Below, piece by piece: positions 44,744-54,035 of a stretch of DNA of 64,000 nt. The notes beneath the pieces were generated by a model. That model had not been told where the DNA came from. It did not search any database and saw nothing but the letters and a program-made list of their open reading frames with translations. This stretch comes from Rhodospirillaceae bacterium. Its GTDB lineage: Bacteria > Pseudomonadota > Alphaproteobacteria > UBA8366 > Aestuariispiraceae. The DNA lies in contig PAQY01000016.1 of assembly GCA_002709955.1 (NCBI GenBank), positions 153,501 through 217,500 of the forward strand, in the 5' to 3' direction. How positions within the stretch are numbered: position 1 is the first letter of the stretch; every line of letters starts with the position of its first letter. Both the position numbers and the translations under genes were made by a program.

Positions 44744-47026
44744 ATGGCGAAAAATTTCGACCAGGAGGCGTTGGCATATCATCGTATGTCACCTGCCGGG
44801 AAACTGGCGGTCGTCGCAACCAAACCGCTGGCGACACAGCGCGATCTCAGCCTGGCCTATTCCCCCGGTGTGGCCGCTGCCTGTCGTGAGATTGAGCGTG
44901 ACCCGGTTGAGGCCGCCTATCTGACGGCGCGCGCCAATCTGGTGGGTGTGATCACCAATGGGACCGCCGTGCTGGGCCTGGGGGCGATTGGTGCCTTGGC
45001 ATCCAAGCCGGTGATGGAAGGTAAAGCCGTCCTGTTCAAGAAATTCGCCGGGATTGATGTGTTTGATATCGAGGTGGATGAGACCGATCCGGACAAGTTT
45101 TGTGCCGTCGTCTCCGCCCTGGAACCGACCTTTGGCGGCATCAATCTTGAAGATATCAAGGCCCCGGAATGCTTTGAGATTGAAAAGCGCCTGCGCGCAA
45201 AAATGAATATACCCGTCTTCCATGATGACCAACATGGCACGGCAATCATTGTTGCTGCGGCGGTTTTGAATGGCTTGGAACTGTTGGGCGAGAAATTTGA
45301 AGATATCAAGATCGTGACCTCTGGTGCAGGGGCGGCGGCGCTGGCCTGTCTGGCGATGCTGGAAGCGATGGGTGCGAAGCGGGAGAATATCTGGGTCACC
45401 GATATTGACGGCCTGGTCTATGAAGGCCGGGAGCAGATGGACGAATATAAAGGCATTTATGCCAAGCAGACAAATATGCGCACCCTGGATGATGTGATCG
45501 ACGGGGCGGATGTCTTTCTGGGCCTGTCTGCCCCCAATGTCCTGAAGCCTGAAATGGTCAAACGCATGGGCAAGGCGCCCATCATCCTGGCGCTGGCCAA
45601 TCCGAATCCTGAAATCCTGCCCGAAGATGCGATGGAGGCCCGCCCGGATGCCATCGTTGCGACAGGTCGGTCGGATTATCCCAATCAGGTCAATAATGTG
45701 CTGTGCTTCCCTTTTATCTTCCGGGGGGCATTGGATGTTGGGGCGACCACGATCAATGAGGAAATGAAGGTTGCTGCGGTCAAAGCCATCGCCGCCCTGG
45801 CGCGTCGCGAAGTTTCCGAGGTTGTTGCCAAGGCCTATGGCAGTTCCGGTGGGTTCGGGCGGGATCACCTGATTCCCAAACCGTTTGACCCACGGTTGAT
45901 TTTGGAAATTGCACCGGCTGTTGCGCGGGCTGCAATGGAGTCTGGCGTGGCAACACGCCCGATTGAGGATTTTGAGGCCTATATGGCGCGCCTGGAATCC
46001 TTCGTCTATCGCTCCGGCACGGTGATGAAGCCGATCATTGATCGTGCGGTCGCAGATCCCCGCCGCGTTGTCTATGCGGAAGGGGAAGAGGAGCGGGTGC
46101 TGCGCGCGGTACAGATCGTCGTTGATGATGGCATCGCCCATCCGATCCTGATCGGCCGTCGTAAGGTTATTGAGCAACGGATCGAACGCCTGGGCCTGCG
46201 GCTGGTTCTGGATCGGGATTTTGAACTATGCGATCCCGAAGATGACCCCCGGTATAAAGAATACTGGACGCTGTATCATGAATTGACCGGTCGGCAGGGT
46301 GTCTCGCCAGAGCTTGCAAGGGAAGTCGTGCGCACACGGACTACGGTGATCGGATCCCTGATGGTGCGTCTGGGACAGGCCGATGCCTTGATTTGTGGCA
46401 CGATGGGGCGGTTTCGCGATCATCTGAAGCATGTTCGCCGCGTGATTGGTGTGCGCAGCGGCGCGCGGGATTTCTCAACGATAAACATGTTGATCCTGAA
46501 CAAGGGGATATACTTTTTCTGCGATACCCATGTCAGTTTCGACCCGACAGTTGAAGAGCTGGTCGAAATGGCGATCCTGGCGGCAGAGGAAGTGCGCCGC
46601 TTTGGCATTGAGCCGAAGATCGCCTTGCTGTCCCATGCCAATTTCGGCAGTTCGGACTCCCCCTCTTCAATTAAAATGCGCCAGGCGGTTGCTATTCTGC
46701 AGCGCGAGACCGATTTAGAAGTGGAAGGTGAAATGCATGCCGATACCGCGCTGGATGAAACCCTGCGCGCAACCTTGATGCCGGACAACAAACTGTCAGG
46801 CACCGCGAATTTAATGATCATGCCGACGCTGGATGCGGCCAATATCGCCTATAACGCGGTGAAAATGCTGGGTGATGGGTTGTCTGTTGGTCCAATCATG
46901 ATCGGGTCGGCGCGCCCGGTTCATATTTTGACGACCTCGCTAACAGCGCGGGGGATTGTAAATATGACGGCTGTTGCCGTTGTGGATGCGCAAATGGAAA
47001 CACGCACCTCGGAAAAGAGGGCCTGA
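44744..47026 (+). CDS. maeB: NADP-dependent malic enzyme with phosphotransacetylase-like domain
   Basis: 760 residues, the MaeB length. Malic enzyme domain 1-430 (LAYSPGVAAACREI, TNGTAVLGLG, PVFHDDQHGTA, VTSGAGAAALACL) and a phosphotransacetylase-like C-terminal domain (about 435-755; GLSVGPIMIGSARPVHIL) thought to be regulatory. It decarboxylates malate to pyruvate with NADPH formation, useful when growing on acetyl-CoA-yielding substrates such as leucine. Confidence 0.97.
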   Translation: MAKNFDQEALAYHRMSPAGKLAVVATKPLATQRDLSLAYSPGVAAACREIERDPVEAAYLTARANLVGVITNGTAVLGLGAIGALASKPVMEGKAVLFKKFAGIDVFDIEVDETDPDKFCAVVSALEPTFGGINLEDIKAPECFEIEKRLRAKMNIPVFHDDQHGTAIIVAAAVLNGLELLGEKFEDIKIVTSGAGAAALACLAMLEAMGAKRENIWVTDIDGLVYEGREQMDEYKGIYAKQTNMRTLDDVIDGADVFLGLSAPNVLKPEMVKRMGKAPIILALANPNPEILPEDAMEARPDAIVATGRSDYPNQVNNVLCFPFIFRGALDVGATTINEEMKVAAVKAIAALARREVSEVVAKAYGSSGGFGRDHLIPKPFDPRLILEIAPAVARAAMESGVATRPIEDFEAYMARLESFVYRSGTVMKPIIDRAVADPRRVVYAEGEEERVLRAVQIVVDDGIAHPILIGRRKVIEQRIERLGLRLVLDRDFELCDPEDDPRYKEYWTLYHELTGRQGVSPELAREVVRTRTTVIGSLMVRLGQADALICGTMGRFRDHLKHVRRVIGVRSGARDFSTINMLILNKGIYFFCDTHVSFDPTVEELVEMAILAAEEVRRFGIEPKIALLSHANFGSSDSPSSIKMRQAVAILQRETDLEVEGEMHADTALDETLRATLMPDNKLSGTANLMIMPTLDAANIAYNAVKMLGDGLSVGPIMIGSARPVHILTTSLTARGIVNMTAVAVVDAQMETRTSEKRA

Positions 47027-47051
47027 AGTACTGAAACAGGGATTCTGACTT

Positions 47052-48452
47052 ATGTCGGAAGCGGTTGAAAAGACGGATAGCGAAGACGGCGACGCCTTCG
47101 ACGAACTGTATGGTCTATCGAATGAGACTGTAGAGGCCGTCGAGGCTGCGGTCGATGAAGGCGCGCCTGCGGATACTATCCGTGAATTGGTGGTGCCTTT
47201 GCATGCCGCTGACTTGGCGGATTTGCTGGAACGCCTGTCTCCGGATGACCGCCTGTCGGTCGTCCATGCGCTGGGCGATGAACTGGATTCCGACGTCTTC
47301 TCCTATATCGATGAATCTGTCCGCGAGAATATTGTCGATGAATTGCCCAATTCCGTGTTGGCAAACATCGTCCGGGATCTGGATTCCGATGACGTTATCG
47401 ATTTCCTGGAAGATCTGGACGAGGAAGACCAGCGCGAAATCCTGGAGTCTGTTTCTGCGGAAGACCGGGTTCTGTATGAACAGGGGCTGAGTTATCCGGA
47501 ATATTCCGCTGGGCGATTGATGCGGCGGGAAACGGTGACCATTCCTGATTTCTGGACGGTTGGTCAGACGATCGATTTCATGCGGGGCGAAGAAACAGAC
47601 CTGCCTGATGATTTTTACAACATTATTGTCGTAACCCCGTCGCATAAACCGGTCGCGCTGGTGCAGCTTTCAAAATTGCTGCGCACAAAGCGGGTGGTAC
47701 CCATCTCCGCCATCATGGAAACCGACTTGAAGGTCATGCCTGCGGATATGGACCAGGAAGATATGGCCTTTCTGTTTCGCCAATATGGCCTGGTGGAAGC
47801 CCCGGTTGTCGATGCGGAAGGGACCCTGGTCGGGGTCGTCACCATCGATGACATCGTCGATGTCATGGACGAGGAACATGAGGACGACATCCTGAAACTT
47901 GGGGGGGTTAGTGAGGATGACTTCTATTCTGACTTCTTCGAAACAACCCGGCTCAGATTTTCCTGGTTATTGGTGAATTTGGGAACCGCGATTGTTGCCT
48001 CTCTGGTGATTGGGTTGTTTGAGGATGCATTGGGGAAGATTGTGGCTCTGGCCGTCTTGATGCCCATTGTCGCCTCTATGGGCGGAAATGCTGGGACCCA
48101 GACACTAACCGTCGCTGTGCGGGCGCTGGCGACCAATGAATTGACGGCGCGCAATGCGGTTCGGATCATGACCAAGGAAGTTCTGGTGGGCTGTGCCAAT
48201 GGCTTCCTGTTTGCCGCCATTATGGGGGTAATCGCCTGGCTGTGGTTCAGTGATCCAATTCTGGGGGCGGTAATTGCCTTCGCGATGGTCCTGAATCTGA
48301 TTATTGCGGGGTTCAGCGGTGTTCTGATTCCCCTGGTGATCGAACGGATCGGCCAGGACCCCGCCATCGCGTCGACAGTTTTTCTGACGACGATCACGGA
48401 TGTGGTCGGGTTTTTTGTGTTTTTGGGCCTGGCGACACTGGTTCTTATCTGA
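47052..48452 (+). CDS. mgtE: magnesium transporter MgtE
   Basis: 466 residues: an acidic N-domain (about 35-150), paired CBS domains (about 150-275; VGVVTIDDIVDVMDEE), and five hydrophobic segments from 300 containing PIVASMGGNAGTQTLTVAVRAL, the MgtE pore signature. An inner-membrane Mg2+ channel gated by cytosolic Mg2+. Starts 25 bases after maeB on the same strand, too close for a Mg-sensing riboswitch. Confidence 0.97.
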   Translation: MSEAVEKTDSEDGDAFDELYGLSNETVEAVEAAVDEGAPADTIRELVVPLHAADLADLLERLSPDDRLSVVHALGDELDSDVFSYIDESVRENIVDELPNSVLANIVRDLDSDDVIDFLEDLDEEDQREILESVSAEDRVLYEQGLSYPEYSAGRLMRRETVTIPDFWTVGQTIDFMRGEETDLPDDFYNIIVVTPSHKPVALVQLSKLLRTKRVVPISAIMETDLKVMPADMDQEDMAFLFRQYGLVEAPVVDAEGTLVGVVTIDDIVDVMDEEHEDDILKLGGVSEDDFYSDFFETTRLRFSWLLVNLGTAIVASLVIGLFEDALGKIVALAVLMPIVASMGGNAGTQTLTVAVRALATNELTARNAVRIMTKEVLVGCANGFLFAAIMGVIAWLWFSDPILGAVIAFAMVLNLIIAGFSGVLIPLVIERIGQDPAIASTVFLTTITDVVGFFVFLGLATLVLI

Positions 48453-48512
48453 TTAGGCACGGCGCTTGCTATGCCCTTTTGCAGATACTTTCTGCAACAA
48501 AGGACCGCCACG

Positions 48513-49223
48513 ATGTTACCGACAAACAATTCCAGTATTTACCGGGTCGCGACCGCTTATGAAGCGGCGAAACAGTCACAAACTGTGGCACCAGATGCCG
48601 CTGATCTGACACGGGATTTGGGGCGGGCGCGGTTTTATGATGCGCTGGCGGGCCGGTATGGATTGCCCGGCAGTGCCCTGTCGGGCGTGCGTGAGACTGC
48701 CCAGGCAGGTGGGAAATCAGGAACCACAAGCTCAGTGGACCAGAATATTGCGCAACGCTATGACCTCAGCGCCCTGTCGGTGGATGAAATCATCTCCCTG
48801 GCAGATGACTTGAAAAATGCGGGGCGGCTGAATCAAACTGACACGGATTTGATGCAATACACCATGCAGACATTGCCCTTTGGATTGGATGCTGCGTTCT
48901 CAACCTCTCCCGTTGCCGCCTTCGCGCGCGCTTTGGGACAGGGCAGCAGCACAGGCAGCCGCACATTGGACCTGATCCGTCAGCAGGAAGAGCAAATCCA
49001 GTATCTCAGCGACAATGACGCCGACCCCCGGGCCCTGCGCGGCGCGAAGGCGGTTCTGGGTCAGTTGCGTTTGCTTCAGGCGGAACAATCTCTATACGCT
49101 CAAATGGATGCGGCGCGCGATAAGGCCGATGATCGCCAAACCAGCGGTGGCTTTGGTCCCTTCGGCGCGATGACGGATTTAATGAGCCTGCCCCCGTCCA
49201 CGATTGCACTCTTCAGCGCTTAG
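48513..49223 (+). CDS. conserved-looking hypothetical protein
   Basis: 236 residues from the ATG at 48513 (AAAGGA about eight bases upstream; the open frame begins at 48471). No signal peptide or membrane span. Mostly helical and Gln/Ala/Asp-rich, with a middle segment (SVDEIISLADDLKNAGRL) and a Gln-rich helix (IRQQEEQIQYLSD). GC and codon use match the neighbours. It follows mgtE by 60 bases on the same strand. I do not recognise a family. Confidence 0.65.
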   Translation: MLPTNNSSIYRVATAYEAAKQSQTVAPDAADLTRDLGRARFYDALAGRYGLPGSALSGVRETAQAGGKSGTTSSVDQNIAQRYDLSALSVDEIISLADDLKNAGRLNQTDTDLMQYTMQTLPFGLDAAFSTSPVAAFARALGQGSSTGSRTLDLIRQQEEQIQYLSDNDADPRALRGAKAVLGQLRLLQAEQSLYAQMDAARDKADDRQTSGGFGPFGAMTDLMSLPPSTIALFSA

Positions 49224-49623
49224 AGCATGATGCGCACACAGGCTGCCCATACAAGACTACCGCCCAGGATGGGGCCTGAGCGGTAGTGGGGAGGGAATGT
49301 GTGAACACAATTTGAAGACGTCCACAAAAAATAATTAACACTGTTTGCGTGTCGGGAGAAGCACAAAATCGCAATAGTCGCATTTTTTCGATTCTTGAAC
49401 ATCCTATAAGGGTGTTTTTTAATGAAAGACTGCGGGCTGTGTGGCGTTCCCAGATGAGTTTCATTGGCCTTTCATCTGGATCAACCGACCCCAACGAACA
49501 AGGGAAGGCGTCGCTGGCGGGGCAATGTAGGACGCTGTTGGATCGGATGGCGTTATCATTTCACGGCAAATTCTATTCTGTCAGTCCTTTTCATCAGGCT
49601 TGGCGACCGTGATAAGGACCGAT
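49224..49623. other. 400-base gap with a long hairpin and an inverted repeat
   Basis: ACTACCGC (49256-49263) and GCGGTAGT (49280-49287) are perfect arms enclosing CAGG/CCTG, a 12-bp hairpin after the hypothetical gene that could act as a Rho-independent-like end but lacks a T-run. CCAGATGA (49450-49457) and TCATCTGG (49472-49479) form a second 8-bp inverted repeat. The middle (49320-49430) is AT-rich. No gene is supported. Confidence 0.4.
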
Positions 49624-50655
49624 ATGAGCTCAGCCTCTGCCCCACTGAATGATCCACCGGTTTCAAAGGCCGAACCGTCTACCCTGCTGTCGGTGTTGCT
49701 GCTCAGCGGGGGCCTGTTCATTTTCACCCTGCAAGATGTGATCGTCCGAACGCTCAGCCCCCATTATCCGGTGCATGAACTGATTTTCATGCGGGGGGGA
49801 TTGGCGATCTGGATGATGGGGCTTTATGTCTATTGGCGCTATGGATGGGCGGGGTTTCGGATCGTCAAGCCGTGGATCATCGTCTTGCGCGGCACCTGCG
49901 GAATGATCTGTTTTATGAGCTATTATCTGGCGATGGCAAAGCTGACGCTGGCGGCAACCGTGACCATTACTTATTGCAGTCCGATCGTGATCAGCCTGCT
50001 GTCGGTTTTTATGCTGGGTGAAGCCGTTGGATGGCGTCGGTGGGTGGCGATATTCGTTGGTTTCATGGGCGTAATCATTGTGGTTGGTCCGTCGGGCGAT
50101 ATCCTGGATCCCGCAGCAGGCTTTGCGGTTTTAAGTTCGGTCAGCTATGCCGTCATGGCAATTCTGACCCGCAAGCTGAGCTCGCAAATGGCGGGGGCCA
50201 GTATCGCCTTCTATCAGATGCTGTCCTTTATCATTGGCAGTATCCTTCTGGGCATATTCCTGGGCGGCGGGGCCTTTTTTGATCCGGCGGATCACCCCAG
50301 TATTCAATTCATGTTGCGCCCATGGGTCATGCCTGATCCATCGGATTTTGGTCTGATCGCCCTGACGGCGTTGATCGCGTCTTTCGGATTTATCATGTTG
50401 ACCAGTGCCTATGCGCGAACATCGCCGTCTATTGTTGCGCCCTTTGAATATAGCGGTGTTTTGTGGGGCACATTGGCGGGGTGGATATTCCTGGCGGAAG
50501 TTCCCGGCCAATGGACCCTGATCGGGGGCGGAATTATCGTCGGGGCGGGACTGTATATCCTGTACCGCGAATCGTATTGGGGTAAGAAACCGCGCGCCTT
50601 GCTGAATCCGGCCCTAACCCTCCCTGATCCGGTTCAGAAGGCCGTCAAAGAGTAA
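49624..50655 (+). CDS. DMT-family (EamA) inner-membrane transporter, copy 2
   Basis: 343 residues from the ATG at 49624 (AAGGA five bases upstream). Ten hydrophobic segments in two EamA repeats, with the GxxxR-type motif MRGGLAIWMMG and EYSGVLWGTLAGWIFLAE near the end. Metabolite exporter of unknown cargo, longer by a 40-residue loop than copy 1. It is upstream of the leucine cluster regulator but separated by 177 bases with an operator, so probably not cotranscribed. Confidence 0.9.
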   Translation: MSSASAPLNDPPVSKAEPSTLLSVLLLSGGLFIFTLQDVIVRTLSPHYPVHELIFMRGGLAIWMMGLYVYWRYGWAGFRIVKPWIIVLRGTCGMICFMSYYLAMAKLTLAATVTITYCSPIVISLLSVFMLGEAVGWRRWVAIFVGFMGVIIVVGPSGDILDPAAGFAVLSSVSYAVMAILTRKLSSQMAGASIAFYQMLSFIIGSILLGIFLGGGAFFDPADHPSIQFMLRPWVMPDPSDFGLIALTALIASFGFIMLTSAYARTSPSIVAPFEYSGVLWGTLAGWIFLAEVPGQWTLIGGGIIVGAGLYILYRESYWGKKPRALLNPALTLPDPVQKAVKE

Positions 50656-50709
50656 AGCAAGCCCAGGCTACAGCACGGCGATTGTGAAGATTTATCTGTT
50701 GAATCATAG

Positions 50710-50743
50710 TTGACGTTTACGTAAACGGAAACTACGCTATCCT
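50710..50743 (+). promoter_or_regulatory. promoter with 14-bp palindrome, probable LiuR operator
   Basis: CGTTTACGTAAACG (50714-50727) is a perfect palindrome located between a TTGACG -35-like element (50710-50715) and TACGCT (50733-50738), spacing 17; TATCCT at 50738-50743 is an alternative -10 with a 22-base spacer. MerR-family regulators bind palindromes in the promoter spacer, and LiuR sites of this GTAAAC-type symmetry are known in front of leucine degradation genes. Confidence 0.65.
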
Positions 50744-50832
50744 CACGTTAATAAATGAAATGGGGATGGTCAGGCCCTCCTCACCCCCTTTGCTACATGA
50801 CGACGCCAATGGCCGCTTTCAAAGGATCATCG

Positions 50833-51243
50833 ATGCCGGGCAAAAAGGTTCATACAATTGCCGACCTGGTGCGCGAATTTGGCGTCACGGCCAGAACCAT
50901 CCGCTTTTATGAGGCAGAAGGCATGCTGACCCCAGAACGTCAGGGGCAACAGCGATTGTATCATCCCCGTGACCGGGTGCGCCTGACATTGATCCTGCGG
51001 GGCAAGCGATTGGGCTTCACCCTGGCGGAAATCCGCGAAATCATCGACCTATATCACGCTGATCCCGGCGAATTAGGGCAGTTGCAGTACTTCCTGGATA
51101 AGATTCAGGAACGCCGGGCTGATCTGGAACAGAAACGTCGGGATATTGAACTGACCTTGAAAGAACTGGAAGAGGTTGACCAGACCTGTCGCCAGCGATT
51201 GTCAGAACTGGCCCATGCCGGATCACAGGAGGCAGCGGAATGA
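50833..51243 (+). CDS. liuR: MerR-family regulator, probable LiuR
   Basis: 136 residues from the ATG at 50833 (AAGG eight bases upstream; frame open from 50755). The N-terminal winged helix (TIADLVREFGVTARTIRFYEAEGML) and a long C-terminal coiled coil (about 80-125) lacking the metal-binding cysteines of MerR/CueR. LiuR regulators of branched-chain acid catabolism have this form. It heads the isovalerate cluster and overlaps the next thioesterase by four bases. Confidence 0.85.
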   Translation: MPGKKVHTIADLVREFGVTARTIRFYEAEGMLTPERQGQQRLYHPRDRVRLTLILRGKRLGFTLAEIREIIDLYHADPGELGQLQYFLDKIQERRADLEQKRRDIELTLKELEEVDQTCRQRLSELAHAGSQEAAE

Positions 51244-51713
51244 CCCTGGTTGATTTCAGCACAGATGTCGTCATGGGGCGCGGCACGGTCTACAGCGATG
51301 ATTGCGATCATATGGGCCATATGAATGTTGCGGCCTATACCCGTAAATTTGATGAGGCAACTTGGGCCCTCTGGAACAGCATCGGGATGACTGCCACGGT
51401 CATGCAGGATCAGAAAATAGGCATTGCCGCGCTGGAATCCCGACTGACATATCGCCGGGAATTGTTTCCGGGTGAAAGCTTCCTTGTGCGCAGTCGTTTC
51501 GTATGGCTGAAGGCGAAAACAGCCCAGTTTCATCATCACCTGTATGTTTTGATCGACGATGGTCAACAGAGCGTCGAAACATTGGCTGCAACCTGTACCT
51601 ACACCGCTGCATGCCTGGACCGTGCTGCCCATAAGGCAACGCAATTTCCAAGCGCGATTGCCGCGCGCATCACATCTGTCCTTAAACCCTTGCCTAGGGA
51701 GACAGCGGCATGA
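51240..51713 (+). CDS. acyl-CoA thioesterase (hotdog fold)
   Basis: 157 residues: 4HBT-type hotdog with YSDDCDHMGHMNVAAYTRKFDEATW, including the DHMGHMN motif where the catalytic Asp is found. It would hydrolyse acyl-CoA, perhaps to relieve CoA trapping during leucine breakdown. Overlaps liuR and the following PaaI-like gene by four bases each, so the three are translationally coupled. Confidence 0.87.
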   Translation: MTLVDFSTDVVMGRGTVYSDDCDHMGHMNVAAYTRKFDEATWALWNSIGMTATVMQDQKIGIAALESRLTYRRELFPGESFLVRSRFVWLKAKTAQFHHHLYVLIDDGQQSVETLAATCTYTAACLDRAAHKATQFPSAIAARITSVLKPLPRETAA

Positions 51714-52000
51714 GCGAGTTTCAAGTCCATAATCCTGATTTTGAAAGCCGTACCCGTGACAGTTTTGCCCGACAGGGTTTCATGGCGACATTGGGCGCGC
51801 AGCTTACCGCTGTTTCCCCCGGTCACGTTGAGATGCGCCTACCGTATCGCCCGGAACTGAGCCAGCAGCATGGCTATTTCCATGGCGGCGTGATCGGCAC
51901 GATGGCCGATAATGCGGGAGGGTATTGCACCTTAATGATAGTGGACGGCATGTCCGACGATAAGGCCGCCTTAGAAAAAGAGCGGCTGACTGAAACTTAA
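51710..52000 (+). pseudogene. truncated PaaI-type thioesterase
   Basis: 96 residues. It begins as a normal PaaI hotdog (FMATLGAQLTAVSPGHVEMRLPY, then HGYFHGGVIGTMADNAGGY with the conserved HGG), but the last beta strands (normally some 45 further residues) are missing. They are replaced by a short hydrophilic tail ending at 52000. No remnant is found in the other frames before the next gene, so this looks like a deletion and is probably non-functional. It starts in an ATGA overlap with the upstream thioesterase and ends 17 bases before the isovaleryl-CoA dehydrogenase gene. Confidence 0.7.
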
Positions 52001-52017
52001 CGTGAGGAAACGAAGCG

Positions 52018-53190
52018 ATGATTTCCAATTCCTATCCGACGCTGGACTTTGATCTGGGGGAAACGGCAGAGATGCTGCGCGACAGCGTTTCCAGCTTTGT
52101 TGCCGATGAACTGGCCCCCCGCGCGGCGGAGATCGATAAGACCGATCAATTCCCGATGGATATGTGGAAGAAGTTTGGCGATATGGGCCTGTTGGGCATC
52201 ACGGTTGAGGAAGACTATGGCGGGGCTGGCATGGGCTATCTGGAACATGCCATTGCGATGGAGGAAATCAGCCGCGCCTCTGCTTCAGTGGGCCTCAGCT
52301 ATGGTGCCCATTCCAATCTGTGTGTTAATCAGATCCGCCGCAATGGTACGGAGGAGCAGAAACAGCGCTATCTGCCGAAACTGATTTCCGGGGATCATGT
52401 CGGGGCCTTGGCGATGTCTGAACCCGGCGCGGGCTCTGACGTTGTGGGCATGAAGCTGCGGGCGGAGAAAAAGGGCGATCGCTATATCCTGAACGGCACC
52501 AAGATGTGGATCACCAACGGACCCGATGCCGATACGATGGTGATCTATGCCAAAACCGATCCGGAGGCTGGGTCCAAAGGGATCACCGCCTTTCTGGTGC
52601 AAAAGGATTTCAAAGGGTTCTCCGTGGCGCAAAAGCTGGACAAGCTGGGTATGCGCGGCTCCCATACCGGGGAGCTGGTATTCGAAGATTGTGAAGTGCC
52701 AGAGGAAAATATTCTGGGCGGCTTGAACAAGGGCGTCAAAGTCCTGATGAGCGGGTTGGATTATGAGCGCGCCGTTCTGGCCGCCGGTCCGTTGGGAATT
52801 ATGGAGGCCTGTATGGACGTCGTGCTGCCCTATCTGCACGAGCGCAAACAATTCGGTCAGGCCATCGGGGAATTCCAACTGATGCAGGGCAAGCTGGCCG
52901 ATATGTATACCACGATGAATGCCTGCAAGGCCTATGTCTATGCCGTGGTAAAAGCCTGTGATCGGGGTCAGACGACCCGCAAGGACGCGGCAGGCGCGAT
53001 CCTGTATGCCGCGGAAAAGGCAACCTGGATGACGCTGGAGGCGATCCAGGTCCTGGGCGGCATGGGCTATATCAATGACAGCCCGACAGGCCGCCTGCTG
53101 CGCGATGCCAAACTGTATGAGATCGGGGCAGGCACGTCAGAAATCCGCCGCATGCTGATCGGCCGCGAGCTTTTTAATGAGACGACATGA
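52018..53190 (+). CDS. liuA: isovaleryl-CoA dehydrogenase
   Basis: 390 residues of the acyl-CoA dehydrogenase family. Catalytic Glu250 lies in [16 protein letters not shown], the helix-G position diagnostic for isovaleryl-CoA dehydrogenase. The alternative site near the C-terminus ([12 protein letters not shown]) lacks Glu, as expected. It oxidises isovaleryl-CoA to 3-methylcrotonyl-CoA, passing electrons to ETF. Followed by an AT-rich gene on the other strand that separates it from the rest of the cluster. Confidence 0.96.
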   Translation: MISNSYPTLDFDLGETAEMLRDSVSSFVADELAPRAAEIDKTDQFPMDMWKKFGDMGLLGITVEEDYGGAGMGYLEHAIAMEEISRASASVGLSYGAHSNLCVNQIRRNGTEEQKQRYLPKLISGDHVGALAMSEPGAGSDVVGMKLRAEKKGDRYILNGTKMWITNGPDADTMVIYAKTDPEAGSKGITAFLVQKDFKGFSVAQKLDKLGMRGSHTGELVFEDCEVPEENILGGLNKGVKVLMSGLDYERAVLAAGPLGIMEACMDVVLPYLHERKQFGQAIGEFQLMQGKLADMYTTMNACKAYVYAVVKACDRGQTTRKDAAGAILYAAEKATWMTLEAIQVLGGMGYINDSPTGRLLRDAKLYEIGAGTSEIRRMLIGRELFNETT

Positions 53191-53207
53191 GGCTGTTTAA
53201 TGTGTAG

Positions 53208-54002
53208 TCATTCTGAGCTTTTTTTTTGTAGATCTGCTCTGCCTTTGTTGGCGAAGGGTCCATCTAAGGAGGGAGGTGAAATTGCATCTTCAGTCGATTT
53301 GATGTCGTCATCGCTGGCGGGGGCGGTAAAAGATCGGTGTGCATCCAGATCCTTTGCGACAATCAAGAGTCGGTCGAGGACTTCACATGTTTCGTTGAAA
53401 TATCTTTCTAGTTCCTCTGACTCACCGCGATACAACATATCCAAGCCAATGAATTTCTCGCGAAACTGCTTAACCCGAGACTCTGCATGCATAAATAAAT
53501 CTAACTCTCTCACTAAAAATACGATGACAAGGAGAGAGAATATTAAGAGTGTGCAAGAAAGAAAAATATCGACTGGTTGTGGAGCGCCTATAAAAACGAT
53601 CGCCGAAATTATAAGTGTAAACAATAACTTCAAAAGAACCCGAAAAATAAAGATTGTGCAGAGATGTGGATGTTTCTCAAGTTGTACAGACATTTCTATG
53701 GAGTCGAGCAAGGAATTTAGTTCTAATTTGAGGCTTGATCGAACGAATCGCCGAGTAGCGCGTCCCGAATGTGTGATTCCAGAACGGATCGCAGCAAAAA
53801 TTCTCTTTGTCGACCATTTTGCGAGTAGAAATATGGTCCCTATACCTCCAATCACGCTCAGCCACTCAGGTAAGGTCCAGTTTTTAAAGGCTTTCAATTC
53901 AAGGAAAAGCGGTTGCAAAAATTGTGAAGAGTCGACTTCCACTTTCGGTACCTCTGAATATGGATTTAGTTTTCCAACGTTAATATGATTCTCAGTTTGC
54001 AT
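53208..54002 (-). CDS. AT-rich orphan membrane protein inserted in the leucine cluster
   Basis: 264 residues from the ATG at 54002; the open frame continues to 54548, but that part is a shadow of the thiolase. Two or three hydrophobic spans (about 45-65, and a pair at 125-165: LLFTLIISAIVFIG, LLIFSLLVIVFL), then a charged cytoplasmic tail with Glu/Arg helices. No family is recognised. Base composition is sharply lower in GC than both neighbours, so transfer is likely. Its start is only 33 bases from the thiolase start on the other strand. Confidence 0.6.
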   Translation of the reverse strand: MQTENHINVGKLNPYSEVPKVEVDSSQFLQPLFLELKAFKNWTLPEWLSVIGGIGTIFLLAKWSTKRIFAAIRSGITHSGRATRRFVRSSLKLELNSLLDSIEMSVQLEKHPHLCTIFIFRVLLKLLFTLIISAIVFIGAPQPVDIFLSCTLLIFSLLVIVFLVRELDLFMHAESRVKQFREKFIGLDMLYRGESEELERYFNETCEVLDRLLIVAKDLDAHRSFTAPASDDDIKSTEDAISPPSLDGPFANKGRADLQKKSSE

Positions 54003-54035
54003 GGCACTAGATTGCGCTTTAGGGAGCAAACAATA

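Noticed and set aside
44789..46177. 462-residue minus-strand open frame over maeB
   Set aside because: Shadow of a strongly recognised gene; His/Gln/Arg-rich translation typical of antisense frames.
47027..47051. Mg-sensing riboswitch before mgtE
   Set aside because: The gap to maeB is 25 bases.
49349..49612. 87-residue frame in the gap before the EamA gene
   Set aside because: No ribosome site, mixed composition change along its length, and it overlaps the inverted repeat; unsupported.
53200..53988. Plus-strand 262-residue open frame opposite the AT-rich membrane gene
   Set aside because: Its translation is Ser/Lys/Arg-rich low-quality sequence, whereas the minus-strand reading gives clear hydrophobic helices and a sensible start.
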